A stretch of 54,649 nt of DNA from Opitutales bacterium (GTDB taxonomy: Bacteria > Verrucomicrobiota > Verrucomicrobiia > Opitutales > Coraliomargaritaceae), in contig JABBCA010000091.1 of assembly GCA_018607135.1 (NCBI GenBank), positions 90,798-145,446 of the forward strand, written 5' to 3'. Positions within the stretch are counted from its first letter, which is position 1. Every line of letters starts with the position of its first letter. Below the pieces are notes generated by a model. The model worked only from the letters and a program-made list of their open reading frames with translations. It had not been told where the DNA came from and ran no database searches. This document shows positions 20,305 through 30,046 of this stretch, piece by piece. A program made the translations under genes and the position numbers.

Positions 20305-20514
20305 TTGAGAGACGATTATTTACAAGCAGCACAAGAAGTTATCACAGACCCAATGATCTTGATCAATGTGGTATCACGCCGTGCGAAACAACTTAAAAGT
20401 GGCTACAAGCCTCTCATCGAATCCCTTGAGCGCCTATCTGCAGAAGATATGGCACTGCGTGAGATTATGGAGGGTAAAATCACTTACCAACTGGCTGAGC
20501 CAGAAGAGGAGTAA
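20305..20514 (+). CDS. rpoZ: RNA polymerase omega subunit
   Basis: A 69-residue omega that helps fold and assemble beta-prime. The key segment ILINVVSRRAKQLKSGYKPLIE matches the conserved N-R-Y-x-L-V-x-x-x-A-x-R-A-R-Q-L helix of the family. The open frame reaches back to 20149, over the rplM start, but there is no reason to use it. A TTG at 20305 has GGAG at 20293-20296, 8 bases before it, and gives the normal omega size. The start choice is therefore by ribosome site and length. It is divergent from rplM and 62 bases upstream of smpB. Confidence 0.85.
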   Translation: MRDDYLQAAQEVITDPMILINVVSRRAKQLKSGYKPLIESLERLSAEDMALREIMEGKITYQLAEPEEE

Positions 20515-20576
20515 ATCCCTCTTAATTATTAATAGCGTGCCCTCTGCGTTTCCCCAAATAGAGGGATCGAGACACC

Positions 20577-21053
20577 GTGTGCGCCAAGAAACAGACACCT
20601 GAGGATCGCTTCAAAGAGATCCGCAATGCTAAGGCCAACCACAATTACTTTGTGGGGGATTGTTTTGAGGCGGGTTTAGTGCTCAAGGGAACTGAAGTCA
20701 AAGCCTTGCGTGAAGGCAATGCGCAGATTGGCGATGGCTTTTGCCGTGTCGAGAAAGGCCAAGTCTGGCTCTATAATTCACATATTGGTGAATATAGCTT
20801 TGGGAATTTTCAGAATCACGAGCCACGCCGTAAGCGTAAATTACTGCTGCATAAGCGCGAAATCCACAAATTGCTCGGAGCAACGGACGCGGGTGGCAAG
20901 TCATTGATTCCGATACGTATTTATTTGAAGCATGGTCTTCTCAAAATCGAAATCGCACTCTGCACCGGCAAAAAGCTGCATGATAAGCGCGAAACCATGA
21001 AAAAGAAGATTACGATGCGCGAAGCGGAACGCGAAATGCGTCACCACAAATAA
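20577..21053 (+). CDS. smpB: SsrA-binding protein
   Basis: A 158-residue SmpB, the tmRNA partner in ribosome rescue. The family features are NHNYFVGDCFEAGLVLKGTE, VKALREGNAQIGDGF, HIGEYSFGNFQNHEPRRKRK and LLLHKREIHKLLG, followed by ALCTGKKLHDKRETMKKK and a basic C-terminal tail that enters the mRNA channel. The start is GTG at 20577 with GAGGG about 11 bases upstream. No tmRNA gene was seen nearby. Confidence 0.97.
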   Translation: MCAKKQTPEDRFKEIRNAKANHNYFVGDCFEAGLVLKGTEVKALREGNAQIGDGFCRVEKGQVWLYNSHIGEYSFGNFQNHEPRRKRKLLLHKREIHKLLGATDAGGKSLIPIRIYLKHGLLKIEIALCTGKKLHDKRETMKKKITMREAEREMRHHK

Positions 21054-21068
21054 CTTTACCCCAGTATT

Positions 21069-21980
21069 ATGTCATCCGAACTGTCTACCGTTCTCGTCCA
21101 AGTTCCAGCTAGCACATCCAATTGTGGCCCTGGCTTCGATACACTCAGTATCGCGCTGTCTTTGTATAACTTTGTCCGTTTGACCGCACGTGAAGATGAG
21201 TTGATCGCATGTGCGACTGAAATTCAGGAAGGCACGCAGAAGATGGTCGAAGAGACCGCGTTGAGTTTTGCACAAACTGCGGGTGTCGAACTGAAAGGCT
21301 TCGACTATGAGATTTGGGGCGAAGTGCCCATGGCGCGAGGACTCGGTTCCAGCTCGACAGTGCTAGCAGGTGTGGTCGCAGGTTTGAATGCGCTTCATGG
21401 TGAGCCGCTCGATAAGGAAGCGATGATTCGCCTCACGACGAAGTTGGATAATGCACCTGATAATGCCTGCGCAGCGTTTGCTGGCGGGTTTTGTATCGCG
21501 CGAACCGAGCCATTTACCTTTGCCTATCGCGAGCACGTGCGCTTCGATCTTCCTGAATCGTTGGTTTTTGTGGCGGTTTCTCCCGACTACCAAGTGCTTA
21601 CCGAAAACTCGCGGCGTGTATTGCCAGATTCGATACCGTTCAACGATGTGGTGCGCAGTGCGAATAGCTTGGCATACCTAGTCGGCGTGTTGGTTTCGGG
21701 TGAATTTGAGCGATTGAAAGACTCTGTGAATGATTACATTCATCAGCCATATCGTGTGCTGCTAAATCCGTTCGGACACGAAAGTGTGGAGGCAGGAGTG
21801 CACGCAGGTGCCTACACCGGTTGGCTCAGTGGAAGTGGCTCTACAGTAGTTTGCGTGACCAATGCTGAAAACGCACGAGTCGTTGGCGAAGCGATGGAAG
21901 GCATTTACCAAGTCAATAACATCAAAGCGCGCGTTTACCGTCTGAGCGCAGATAATAATGGGCTGACGGTGACTGTGTAG
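21069..21980 (+). CDS. thrB: Homoserine kinase (GHMP family)
   Basis: A 303-residue GHMP kinase most like homoserine kinase, which phosphorylates homoserine in threonine synthesis. The opening VQVPASTSNCGPGFDTLSIAL (11-31) and the phosphate loop PMARGLGSSSTVLAG (near 86-100) fit ThrB. The C-terminal SGSGSTVVCVT is the third GHMP motif. It starts 15 bases after smpB. Other GHMP kinases are possible, but the P-A-S-T-S-N-x-G-P-G-F-D start is the homoserine kinase form. Confidence 0.9.
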   Translation: MSSELSTVLVQVPASTSNCGPGFDTLSIALSLYNFVRLTAREDELIACATEIQEGTQKMVEETALSFAQTAGVELKGFDYEIWGEVPMARGLGSSSTVLAGVVAGLNALHGEPLDKEAMIRLTTKLDNAPDNACAAFAGGFCIARTEPFTFAYREHVRFDLPESLVFVAVSPDYQVLTENSRRVLPDSIPFNDVVRSANSLAYLVGVLVSGEFERLKDSVNDYIHQPYRVLLNPFGHESVEAGVHAGAYTGWLSGSGSTVVCVTNAENARVVGEAMEGIYQVNNIKARVYRLSADNNGLTVTV

Positions 21981-22002
21981 TTTTGGATGCGGTTGTTGCC
22001 CT

Positions 22003-22884
22003 TTACTCTACATTCTGCACCTGTTCACGGATGCGTTCTAAGGTGTTTTTACCTTCGATGACTGCGCGTGTGATTTCGATCTGAGTAGATTTACTGCCTG
22101 TGGTATTGAACTCGCGGTGGATCTCTTGACAAAGGAAGTCCATTTTACGGCCAGTGGCTTCGTCTGCATTTAAAAAGTCTCTGAACTGCTCAAAGTGACT
22201 ACTGAGGCGTGTGATTTCTTCGCTCACGTCGCAGCGGTCGGAGAAGATTGCGAGTTCTTTCAGGACACGCTCATCGTTGGTGTCTAGGTCTAAGTCGAGT
22301 TGCTTGAGGCGTTCCAGTAAAGCGTCTTTTTGTTTGCCAACTGCACCCGCTGCGTGGGTTTCGATTTGAGCGCGTAGCTCATCCAATAGATCGATGCGCT
22401 CTAAAAGATCTTGCTTGAGTGAGTCTCCTTCAGACTGGCGCATTGAATCAATATCTGCGAGTGCTTGGTCAAAGGCTTGTTTGAGTGCTTCTTCGACTTC
22501 AGTCCAGTCGGGCAGCCCAGAGCAGTCTTTGAGTGACTTTGCGAGGTCGACGATGACTGCAGCATCGGGAGCGAATTCCAGTCCATGGCTTTCGGAGTAT
22601 GCTTTAAGGCGCCCCAAGGTTTCGTCCATTGCTTGGACGTCCCAAGTTAGACCATAGGTGACACCTTCAGTTGAGGTGACCTTAATTTGCACGTTCACCC
22701 GTCCACGTTGAAAACTACTTTTTAGCCATTCGGTGCACTTTTGATCGAGGCCATTCCATTCGCGAGGGCCAGAGACGAAGGCGTCGAGCGTCTTGCGATT
22801 GACTGAAGTAATCTCAACTTCGATTTGTAGATTTTGCGCGGTGGCTTCTGCAGATCCAGAGCCGTATCCTGTCATACTTTTCAT
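22003..22884 (-). CDS. yicC: YicC-family endoribonuclease
   Basis: A 293-residue YicC/YloC-family protein. It begins with [10 protein letters not shown], the family hallmark, and ends with the conserved [20 protein letters not shown]-type tail ([20 protein letters not shown]). [20 protein letters not shown] near residue 250-270 is also diagnostic. A long helical, acidic region fills residues 120-240. YicC proteins were found to be endoribonucleases; the biological target here is not known. It ends convergently with thrB (22 bases apart) and is the last gene of the minus-strand run from the TPR lipoprotein gene. Confidence 0.93.
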   Translation of the reverse strand: MKSMTGYGSGSAEATAQNLQIEVEITSVNRKTLDAFVSGPREWNGLDQKCTEWLKSSFQRGRVNVQIKVTSTEGVTYGLTWDVQAMDETLGRLKAYSESHGLEFAPDAAVIVDLAKSLKDCSGLPDWTEVEEALKQAFDQALADIDSMRQSEGDSLKQDLLERIDLLDELRAQIETHAAGAVGKQKDALLERLKQLDLDLDTNDERVLKELAIFSDRCDVSEEITRLSSHFEQFRDFLNADEATGRKMDFLCQEIHREFNTTGSKSTQIEITRAVIEGKNTLERIREQVQNVE

Positions 22885-22962
22885 AGTAGGAAGGTGAGGC
22901 GAAATTGAGGGTTCGGCGAACTAAATTTTAACGTGAATGAACGTGAATGGACGTGAGGCTAC

Positions 22963-23625
22963 TTAAAGTGCAAAAGCAGCTTTTAGGTCGACTAAGCTTT
23001 CGAAGGTGGCTTCTGCGCCGGCTTCTTTGAGTTCACTTACGCTGTGTGCACCTGTGGATACACAGTAGCAGGGGAGGCCTGCATTGTGGGCGGTTTCGAT
23101 GTCTGTTGGAGAGTCGCCGATCATACAGGCGCCTTTGGCTGTGCTGTTGATTTGTTCGAGCACATAGTTGGTGAGCACTGCTTGAGGCTTATGCCATTCG
23201 GTATCCTTGTTACCAATACAAATGGGGATGTGCTTGCTGAAGCCTGTGTGCTCGCTGACTGTGCGAGCGGTGTCTCCGTGCTTATTGGTGAAGATGGCTT
23301 GCGGAATCTGCACTGCTTTGAAGTCTTCGATCAGTTCATGGCCGCCAGGCAGAATTATGAGCCCTTCGAACATGATCTCCGGAAAGCGTGCGCGAAAGCG
23401 CTTTGAGGCATCGTCGAGTTGGTCTTCTTCAATGAAGAGGGACATCGTTGAGGCCATAGGGCCACCTAGACTGCGGCGAATCACTTCGGAGTCGGGTTCT
23501 GGGAGACCCATGCCCACGATCACATCTACGTAACAACGGATGATTGCAGCAGTCTGATCGATTAAAGTGCCATCCATGTCCCAAAGCACGGCGCTAGGAC
23601 GTGGGAGTGATTGGGCACTGGGCAT
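22963..23625 (-). CDS. HAD phosphatase, phosphoglycolate-phosphatase-like
   Basis: A 220-residue HAD hydrolase of subfamily IA. Motif I VLWDMDGTLIDQTAAI (14-29) supplies the nucleophile and acid/base aspartates. A helical cap (about 30-95) follows, with the FTNKHGDTA motif II near 113 and the motif III CMIGDSPTDIETAHNAG near 167-183. The overall layout and length are those of Gph/PGPase-type enzymes, but such phosphatases have variable substrates, so no gene symbol is given. It lies between tatA and yicC on the same strand with short gaps. Confidence 0.85.
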   Translation of the reverse strand: MPSAQSLPRPSAVLWDMDGTLIDQTAAIIRCYVDVIVGMGLPEPDSEVIRRSLGGPMASTMSLFIEEDQLDDASKRFRARFPEIMFEGLIILPGGHELIEDFKAVQIPQAIFTNKHGDTARTVSEHTGFSKHIPICIGNKDTEWHKPQAVLTNYVLEQINSTAKGACMIGDSPTDIETAHNAGLPCYCVSTGAHSVSELKEAGAEATFESLVDLKAAFAL

Positions 23626-23665
23626 TGTGTGTCTTTAAAGTGGTTATCCCACTCCCTGTTGAGAG

Positions 23666-23980
23666 CTATGCTTTATCTTTTTCGGAGCTCTTTTCAGGAG
23701 CTTCTGTAGCTGCAGGTTCGACTGGACTTGGAGTCGCTTCTACGGACTTGCTTTCGACCTTAGCTGCAGGTGTCGGCTTTTTGACCGGCTCCTCAGCTTC
23801 CATTGCGCTGCGGATGTCTTCTTCTATGCCAGAGGTTGCGCTTTTGAATTCCTTTACGGATTTACCGAGTGATCGAAAGAGTTCTGGAAGGCGTTTTGCG
23901 CCGAAGAAAAGAAGCACAACCAAGAAAATGAGGACGATTTCCCAGCTACTGAGATTTTGTAGAAAAGCGAGTGTATGCAT
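23666..23980 (-). CDS. tatA: Twin-arginine translocase subunit TatA/TatE
   Basis: A 104-residue Tat component. It has a single N-terminal membrane helix (WEIVLIFLVVLLFFGAKRLP, residues 13-32) with the F-G-x-x-[KR]-L-P hinge, then an amphipathic helix ELFRSLGKSVKEFKSATSG (33-51). A charged, proline-rich tail follows (KKPTPAAK, then SEKDKA). It would form the channel-like oligomer that exports folded proteins. No tatC is nearby, so the remaining subunits must lie elsewhere. Confidence 0.94.
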   Translation of the reverse strand: MHTLAFLQNLSSWEIVLIFLVVLLFFGAKRLPELFRSLGKSVKEFKSATSGIEEDIRSAMEAEEPVKKPTPAAKVESKSVEATPSPVEPAATEAPEKSSEKDKA

Positions 23981-24033
23981 TATAAAAAGGCTAATGGTGG
24001 ATGATTACGATAAACGCTATTGTATCTATACGC

Positions 24034-24444
24034 TTATTCTGCTTCGGCGTCACGGTATATTTTGCCGAGGCGTGCACTTTCTGATGAATTTGCAGGGCTG
24101 ATGATGTCGTTGATGCTAGGCTCGCCTTCTAGGATGTCGGCAGTGCGTAGCATCTCGGCACGAGCGGGGCGGGCTTTGAGTGCAGCGGTCTGTTCGCCTG
24201 TTCGGTTTTTAGCAACAAGGAATCCAGTTGGCAATTGGTTGCCGTTACGAATCGTGGCGATGCGTTCGAATAGGTCCACATGGACGACCGATGCAGAGTT
24301 TGAAGCAACGATTGTTCCAGCTTTGGGTGATCCGATCTGAGTGTCACCTTCGGTCACGCGGATGCCGCTGCTACCACCGCAACCGGAGAGCAGAACAGTG
24401 AGGCATGTGCCCAGTAGTAGGGAGTATCTTTGAGATCGGCGCAT
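24034..24444 (-). CDS. Predicted lipoprotein, function unknown
   Basis: A 136-residue protein starting at ATG 24444 (an in-frame TTG 15 bases upstream is less likely). Residues 1-20 form a lipoprotein signal (RRSQRYSLLLGTCLTVLLSG) with Cys after LLSG, followed by a GGSSG linker. The mature part has a short beta-rich stretch (AGTIVASNSASVVHVDLFER) and a variable C-terminus rich in Ala, Ser and Glu. I do not recognise a family. It sits between rpoD and tatA on the same strand with short gaps. Confidence 0.7.
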   Translation of the reverse strand: MRRSQRYSLLLGTCLTVLLSGCGGSSGIRVTEGDTQIGSPKAGTIVASNSASVVHVDLFERIATIRNGNQLPTGFLVAKNRTGEQTAALKARPARAEMLRTADILEGEPSINDIISPANSSESARLGKIYRDAEAE

Positions 24445-24480
24445 AGTTATTGGAGTCAACGTGAGGAAGGCACGTTCAAC

Positions 24481-26439
24481 TTATTTGTGTTTCGCGTTTT
24501 CGCGTTTAATGCTGTCCATACCTGGCTTTTCTAGGTTGATATCACCTTCGAAGAAACCATGGAGCTGACGAATACGTGTTGGGTGACGCATCTTGCGGAG
24601 TGCTTTCGCCTCAATTTGGCGAATGCGCTCACGGGTGACTTTAAATTGGCGGCCCACCTCTTCCAGTGTGCGCGAGTAGCCATCTGCGAGGCCGAAGCGG
24701 AGTGAGAGCACCCGGCGTTCACGCTCTGTCAAGGAGTCGAGGACGTCAGTGATCTTTTCACGCAGCAGGCTGTAAGCAGTCATGTCGTAAGGATTTTCTG
24801 CGCCCTTATCTTCGATGAAGTCACCGAAGTTGGTATCGTCGGAGTCACCGACTGGACTTTGTAGCGAGATGGGCTGTTGTGCCATCTTCATGATGGACTG
24901 AACACGTTCAATTGGAAGGTTCATTTCGTCCGCAACTTCTTCAGCTGTTGGCTCGTGGCCCAGTTCTTGGAGGAGTTGTTTTTGCACCTGCATCACCTTG
25001 TTCAAGGTTTCGATCATGTGGACCGGGATACGAATGGTGCGTGCTTGGTCGGCAATGGAGCGGGTGATCGCCTGGCGAATCCACCATGTTGCATACGTTG
25101 AGAACTTGTAGCCGCGACGGTATTCAAATTTTTCCACCGCTTTCATTAGGCCCATATTACCTTCTTGGATAAGGTCTAGGAAGGAGAGACCACGATTGGT
25201 GTATTTTTTAGCGATCGAAATCACTAAACGTAAATTCGCTTCAACCATCTCAGTCTTGGCTTTGTGTGCCTCACGCATGCCTGTGCGAACCTCACGGATG
25301 ATTTCCATGAATTCACCAGCATCCATTTTGAATTCAGTCTTTAGCGTTTCGAGGCGGGCATTGATTGCCGTGCCATCTACCTTAGTTTTGCTGCGAGTGG
25401 AGACCAGCTTCGCTGCTTCAAGGTCTTCGTAGAGGCTAGTGATTTCGCGGTAGACTGGAGTGAGGTCTTTAAGGAAATCCTCAAATACTTTGAGCTTCAG
25501 GCAGTATTTACGAAGCACGAGACGGAGTTCAGTCTCATACTTAATCATACGTGTGCGGGAGCGCTTCGCATTCGATTCATTGCCCTCATCAGTGGCGTTT
25601 ACGTGGCTGTCCCATGCGGCGTAAATGCGTTCGCCGAGCTTGTGTGCTTGCTCAAGTAACTTGGGCAGGCTGTTGAAATAGGCTTCGCGACTTTCGATTT
25701 TTTTATCGAGGACTACGCGGTCAAAACGCTCTTCGCGGTTGAGGAGCTTGGTTACAATGTTGTTTTGAAATTCGAGCGTAAGTGCAGTTGAGAAAAGTGC
25801 ATCTTGTGCTTTCAGTTCAGCTTTCTCAATGCGTTTTGAGATCGCAACTTCTTCCTCACGAGTCAGTAGAGGCACTTGACCCATTTGCTTGAGATACATC
25901 CGGACAGGGTCGTCGAGAATGTCGTTTTGAGAGGTGCGGACCTCTTTCTCTTCGGTCTCTTCAAGGCGTGCTTTGTAGGCTTCGACTTCGCTGTCATCGA
26001 GGATTTCGACTTCAAGATTTTGAAGAATGGAAATGACGTTTTCGATTTCGTCTGGATTATTGACGTTATCAGGAAGTGCTTTGTTGATGTCCTTGTAAGT
26101 AAGGAATCCTTGCTCTTTGGAGAGGCGGATGAGGGTGCGAATGCGCTCGTTGAGTTTCTCTTGGGCTTTGGCGGAAAGCTTACGCTTCTTTGGAAGCTTG
26201 GCTGCCACTTCAGCGACTGCTTCTTCAGTGGTGGTCACCTTCTTCTTCGTCGCCTTCTTGGCGACCTTTTTGGTAGGAGTCTTCGCTGCAACTTTTTTAG
26301 CAGGTGCTTTCTTTTTGGCTACCTTCTTCGCAGGAGCTTTTTTGGCGGGTGCCTTTTTTTTAGCCACCTTTTTAACAGGAGTTTTTTTGGCGGCTTTTTT
26401 GACTGTCTTCTTGGCGGTTTTCTTTTTCGCAGCTGACAT
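24481..26439 (-). CDS. rpoD: Primary sigma factor RpoD with Lys/Ala-rich tail
   Basis: A 652-residue housekeeping sigma-70. Residues 1-68 form an unusual histone-H1-like tail with 31 lysines, made of A-K-K, P-A-K-K and V-A-K-K repeats. Region 1.1 follows ([20 protein letters not shown], near 95-115), then region 1.2 ([20 protein letters not shown], near 180-200). After a non-conserved insert, region 2 reads [20 protein letters not shown] and [20 protein letters not shown]. Region 3 follows. Region 4 is [18 protein letters not shown] with the helix-turn-helix [20 protein letters not shown]. Gene order dnaG-rpoD is a classic arrangement. The tail is basic, whereas region 1.1 is normally acidic, so it might bind DNA or interact with it non-specifically. 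Confidence 0.97.
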   Translation of the reverse strand: MSAAKKKTAKKTVKKAAKKTPVKKVAKKKAPAKKAPAKKVAKKKAPAKKVAAKTPTKKVAKKATKKKVTTTEEAVAEVAAKLPKKRKLSAKAQEKLNERIRTLIRLSKEQGFLTYKDINKALPDNVNNPDEIENVISILQNLEVEILDDSEVEAYKARLEETEEKEVRTSQNDILDDPVRMYLKQMGQVPLLTREEEVAISKRIEKAELKAQDALFSTALTLEFQNNIVTKLLNREERFDRVVLDKKIESREAYFNSLPKLLEQAHKLGERIYAAWDSHVNATDEGNESNAKRSRTRMIKYETELRLVLRKYCLKLKVFEDFLKDLTPVYREITSLYEDLEAAKLVSTRSKTKVDGTAINARLETLKTEFKMDAGEFMEIIREVRTGMREAHKAKTEMVEANLRLVISIAKKYTNRGLSFLDLIQEGNMGLMKAVEKFEYRRGYKFSTYATWWIRQAITRSIADQARTIRIPVHMIETLNKVMQVQKQLLQELGHEPTAEEVADEMNLPIERVQSIMKMAQQPISLQSPVGDSDDTNFGDFIEDKGAENPYDMTAYSLLREKITDVLDSLTERERRVLSLRFGLADGYSRTLEEVGRQFKVTRERIRQIEAKALRKMRHPTRIRQLHGFFEGDINLEKPGMDSIKRENAKHK

Positions 26440-26470
26440 AATGTATTGTAGGAGTCTGTTGTGCTAGAAC

Positions 26471-28303
26471 TTAGAGTTCTAGCTGAAGTGGTTTGGCTAA
26501 AGTTTTTCGAATCTGACTGACTTCTTTCATGAGACGGTATTGCGAATCTGAATTGGCTTCAGTGTTGGTGATCCGATATTCGAGATCTTTTTTTCGAGCA
26601 GTTAAGTAATTTTTGTAAAGTGTTTGAAGGCAAGCTTCTATGTGTGCTTTTGGATTTTCGATTTCGAGGTCTTTAAGGTTAATTTCTGCCAGCAGTTGGC
26701 GATCTTCAATAGATTCGACTAGATTTTCTGTTTGTGTCGCATCGTCAATGAGACCCTCTTTGAGTTCAGCGAGTATGCGATCGAGTAAGCGACCTGCTGC
26801 TGACTTTGTATTAATCCATTCGTAATCAATAATTTCTGAGAGTTTGTTGCCGTATTCTGGGTGATGTGAAACGAGCCAAAGTAGCTCCCAAGTGGCCTGT
26901 GTCAATAGCGGGTCTTTAACAGCTTGAGACGCGGTATGGGGCGCTTTTGATTGAGGGCTATACTGTGTTGGCTTAGGTGCATTGTTGAAATCACGAAGTG
27001 CTGCAATTGGATCTACATTGAGTTTACGCGATGCGATTTGAATGTAGTCTTCGCGGGCGACTTCGGAGGGAACGTGTTGGAGGAGTTCAAATACAGCCCG
27101 AAGCGCGGTGGTCTTATCGCGAGTGTTCGGAGCTCGGTCTTCAGGTAGGCTGTCGGCAATAGCGAGTTCAATGCCACTTTTAGCATTTTCACGTAAGGGG
27201 GTAAGGGCATCAGCACCGTGTTCGCGGAGCAAATCGTCAGGGTCCGCCTTCTCAGGCAGGAGTAGAAAGTTAAATTCCAATCCTGCTTTGAATGCGAGTG
27301 GGATGTATTTAACTGCTGCTTTGCGCCCTGCGGAGTCACCATCGAGTAGGCATTCGACATACGCTGGATCATAGCGACGCAGTAGGTGCACCTGGTCCTC
27401 GGTGAGTGCGGTGCCTTGTGGAGCGACTGCGGTATGCAGGCCGACCGACCAGCAGCGTATTGCGTCGAGTTGTCCTTCTACGAGTAGAAAGCCATCTTTG
27501 TCCTTAATGTGAGTGCGTGCGTGATCCATGCCGAACAGAATTCGGCCTTTATGGAAAATCGGTGTTTCGGGCGAGTTGACGTATTTGGCGTCTTTGGCTG
27601 GGTCGTCGTCTGGAGTTTGTGGTAGCTGACGCGCGGTGAATGCGACGACTCGGCCTTGCACATCGCGAATCGGGATCATGAGCCGACCACGAAAACGTGA
27701 TTTGAAAAAATCGTAATTTTGTTCACCGTCTCTAGCGAAAAAGAGACCCGACTGATGCATCGCTGCGGGGGAGATCTTTTTCTCGCGGCAGTAGAGTGCA
27801 AATGCATTACGAGCGGCTGGTGCGTAGCCGATTTTTACCTCTTGTGCAGTGTCCATTCCAAAGCCGCGCTGATTTTGCCAGTATTCGCGCACGGGTGCGG
27901 CTTCTTTACTTTCGAGAAATTGTTGGTGGAACCAAGTGGTGGCGATCTCGTGCAGTTCGTAAATCTGTTTTCTGAGTGAGACTTCTTCTCTGGAGGGACC
28001 GCCTTCTTCGTATTCAAGGTTGATGTTGAATTTCTTAGCAATGAACTCTACGGCTTCGATGAACTCGAGATTCTCCTGTTTCATGACGAAGGTGAAGAGG
28101 TCACCGCCTTCGCCAGAACTAAAGCATTTATAAAAACCGCGATCTGGATGGACGTAAAACGAGGGGGTCTTTTCTTGCGTGAAGGGGCTCAAGCCTTTCC
28201 AAGATTTCCCTGCGCGCTTGAGTTGCACGTAGGTTGAAACCACATCAACCAAGTTTACTTGATGCTTGAGCGATTCGATGGATCTTTGTGCGATTCTGGG
28301 CAC
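26471..28303 (-). CDS. dnaG: DNA primase
   Basis: A 610-residue primase that makes RNA primers for replication. The N-terminal zinc-ribbon fold is recognisable (SPFTQEKTPSFYVHP and FYKCFSSGEGGDLF), but the canonical C-x2-H...C-x2-C ligands read Ser39, Thr42, Cys60, Ser63, so only one of four remains. The TOPRIM catalytic core follows: FLLVEGQLDAIRCWSVGLHT (motif E-G-x-x-D) and CLLDGDSAGRKAA (D-G-D-x-A-G), then PEKADPDDLL. A helical C-terminal region for DnaB binding fills about 440-610. Length is normal. It is 31 bases upstream of rpoD. Confidence 0.94.
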   Translation of the reverse strand: MPRIAQRSIESLKHQVNLVDVVSTYVQLKRAGKSWKGLSPFTQEKTPSFYVHPDRGFYKCFSSGEGGDLFTFVMKQENLEFIEAVEFIAKKFNINLEYEEGGPSREEVSLRKQIYELHEIATTWFHQQFLESKEAAPVREYWQNQRGFGMDTAQEVKIGYAPAARNAFALYCREKKISPAAMHQSGLFFARDGEQNYDFFKSRFRGRLMIPIRDVQGRVVAFTARQLPQTPDDDPAKDAKYVNSPETPIFHKGRILFGMDHARTHIKDKDGFLLVEGQLDAIRCWSVGLHTAVAPQGTALTEDQVHLLRRYDPAYVECLLDGDSAGRKAAVKYIPLAFKAGLEFNFLLLPEKADPDDLLREHGADALTPLRENAKSGIELAIADSLPEDRAPNTRDKTTALRAVFELLQHVPSEVAREDYIQIASRKLNVDPIAALRDFNNAPKPTQYSPQSKAPHTASQAVKDPLLTQATWELLWLVSHHPEYGNKLSEIIDYEWINTKSAAGRLLDRILAELKEGLIDDATQTENLVESIEDRQLLAEINLKDLEIENPKAHIEACLQTLYKNYLTARKKDLEYRITNTEANSDSQYRLMKEVSQIRKTLAKPLQLEL

Positions 28304-28381
28304 TTAAGGGATACGCGTCTTGGAGTCTAAAGGTCGCTGTGCACGAATGCGCAAACGGGGCTCACTTATGTGGAGAGTTGT

Positions 28382-30046
28382 TTACTGAAGTCGTTTGATT
28401 GCGGCTTCGGCCTCGGGGCGAAGCGGATGGCTGGGCGCGAGATCGATGAAGCGTTGGTAGAGAGTGCTAGCCGCGGTATTGTTTTTAGCAATGCGCTCGT
28501 AGCCTCTGGCCAGTGAAAGGGTCACCTCTGGGCTTTCTGGAAAACGGTCGTAGGCGGTTTCCAGTTCCGCAAAGAATTCGCTGGGCGTCTTGGAGCGTTG
28601 TGCGGCGCGTAGGTAATCAAGTGTGTAATTGATGTCTCGCGGGGAGAGTCGAATCGCTTCCAAGGCGGTCGTTTCGGCATTTTTATTTTGCCCATCAATT
28701 AAGTAGGCTCGTGAGAGCAGGTTCCAGATATCATCACGATCGTTGGCGGTGCCGAGTGCTTGCCAGTAGTTGGTAATCGCTAGGCGATAATTTTTATCAA
28801 TGGTTGCAGCATTGGCTTCATCTAAGAGTTCTTCGATTGGACGTGGGCGGTTGTTGGTTTGGATCGGTGTTGTTGCGTCTTCGAGAGTGCTTTCGATTGC
28901 ATCCACATCGGTGGTGCTTTGGACGGCGTAGGTGGTAGGCGTGCTTTCAGATTGTTGGTCGTAGGACACTTCGAAGCTTAAGTCAGGCTCTGCAGGTTGG
29001 ATGGCAATGTTTGGATCGAAGGTAACGGTGGTGGTGCCTTCAGTTGAACCGGCGCTTTCATCGGCTTCTAGTGCCGGTGTGGTGGCGAGCGCTTCGGCTG
29101 CCTCCATGTCGGCGATGATTTGCGCTTTACCTTCGGTGTTGGCTGGTTCGTTAGTTGCAGGCGTGTCGATCTCTGTTGATGTGTCTGGTGCGACTGTAGC
29201 GATGACTGTTTTCTTAGCTTCTTCGAGGGCCTTTTGGGCTTTCTCGGTGATCGCCATGTCGGCGCGCATTTGTTCTTGCGCGTTTCGCCAGCCAATGAGT
29301 TCAGTGCGAGTCGAAGACCATTCGCTGGCATCGACTGCTCCAGGGAATTGTTTATCTATGCGGGAGATGATCGCTTCGGCACCTTCCCAATTTTTTCGGT
29401 CGAGTCTTAATTTTAATAACCCAAAAAGGGCGGTCAATGCATCTGGACTGTCGTTGTCGGCTGCTAAGCTCAGCCAACGCTCAGCTTGAGCAGGGTTTTC
29501 AAGCTGAATAAAGAGTTTGCCAATGGCTGCGGCAGTCTCTGCTGAGGGAGCCACTTTGTCTGGGTTAACCCCTTTAAGGTAGGCGTCGAGCGCGGACTGA
29601 GTTTTGTTTGCCTCGGCGTAGTGCTTGCCGAGCTCCTGCCAAAGCCCTGGTGTCATGGACTCAGGTGACTGTGTGGCTAGCTTTTCGAGGAGCACGCCTG
29701 CAGGCTGATCTGCTGCTACAAGAGCACTGTAGGTCTGATAAAGGAGCTCAATGTCGTTTGGAGATTGTTGATGCGCTTGCTCTAGGAAGAAGGCGGCCAT
29801 GGTGGTATCGCCCTGCGCTTTGAAAATTTCTCCAATCTGTCTCAAGATGCTTGGATCGTTTGGATACTCCTCGGCGAGTGCTTCTAGGATTACGAGGGCA
29901 GCGTCATTTTTTCCTTGTTTCTGTAGTTCAGCTGCGTCTGCCAAGCTGCTGGCTTTCTTTTCTTTAGGGCCGCTGCAACCGATTAGTCCGAAGAGTGTCA
30001 GAGAGAGCAGTATGAAGAGAAGGCGTTTGAAGTTTGCGTTTGGCAT
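28382..30046 (-). CDS. TPR-repeat lipoprotein
   Basis: A 554-residue predicted lipoprotein with tetratricopeptide repeats, probably a scaffold at the outer or inner membrane. The signal peptide LLFILLSLTLFGLIGC places the lipid cysteine at about residue 24. TPR-like helices occur at about 35-215 (for example NDAALVILEALAEEYPNDPS and TTMAAFFLEQAHQQSPND) and again at about 395-554. The stretch between, about 255-390, is low-complexity, rich in Ala, Thr, Glu and Pro, and probably disordered. No partner is evident. It is 78 bases upstream of dnaG and divergent from the DUF362-like gene. Confidence 0.8.
   Translation of the reverse strand: MPNANFKRLLFILLSLTLFGLIGCSGPKEKKASSLADAAELQKQGKNDAALVILEALAEEYPNDPSILRQIGEIFKAQGDTTMAAFFLEQAHQQSPNDIELLYQTYSALVAADQPAGVLLEKLATQSPESMTPGLWQELGKHYAEANKTQSALDAYLKGVNPDKVAPSAETAAAIGKLFIQLENPAQAERWLSLAADNDSPDALTALFGLLKLRLDRKNWEGAEAIISRIDKQFPGAVDASEWSSTRTELIGWRNAQEQMRADMAITEKAQKALEEAKKTVIATVAPDTSTEIDTPATNEPANTEGKAQIIADMEAAEALATTPALEADESAGSTEGTTTVTFDPNIAIQPAEPDLSFEVSYDQQSESTPTTYAVQSTTDVDAIESTLEDATTPIQTNNRPRPIEELLDEANAATIDKNYRLAITNYWQALGTANDRDDIWNLLSRAYLIDGQNKNAETTALEAIRLSPRDINYTLDYLRAAQRSKTPSEFFAELETAYDRFPESPEVTLSLARGYERIAKNNTAASTLYQRFIDLAPSHPLRPEAEAAIKRLQ

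Noticed and set aside
25876-26436. 186-residue plus-strand frame opposite rpoD
   Set aside because: Its Leu/Phe/Gly-rich sequence is the antisense reading of the Lys/Ala repeat codons and sigma coding sequence.
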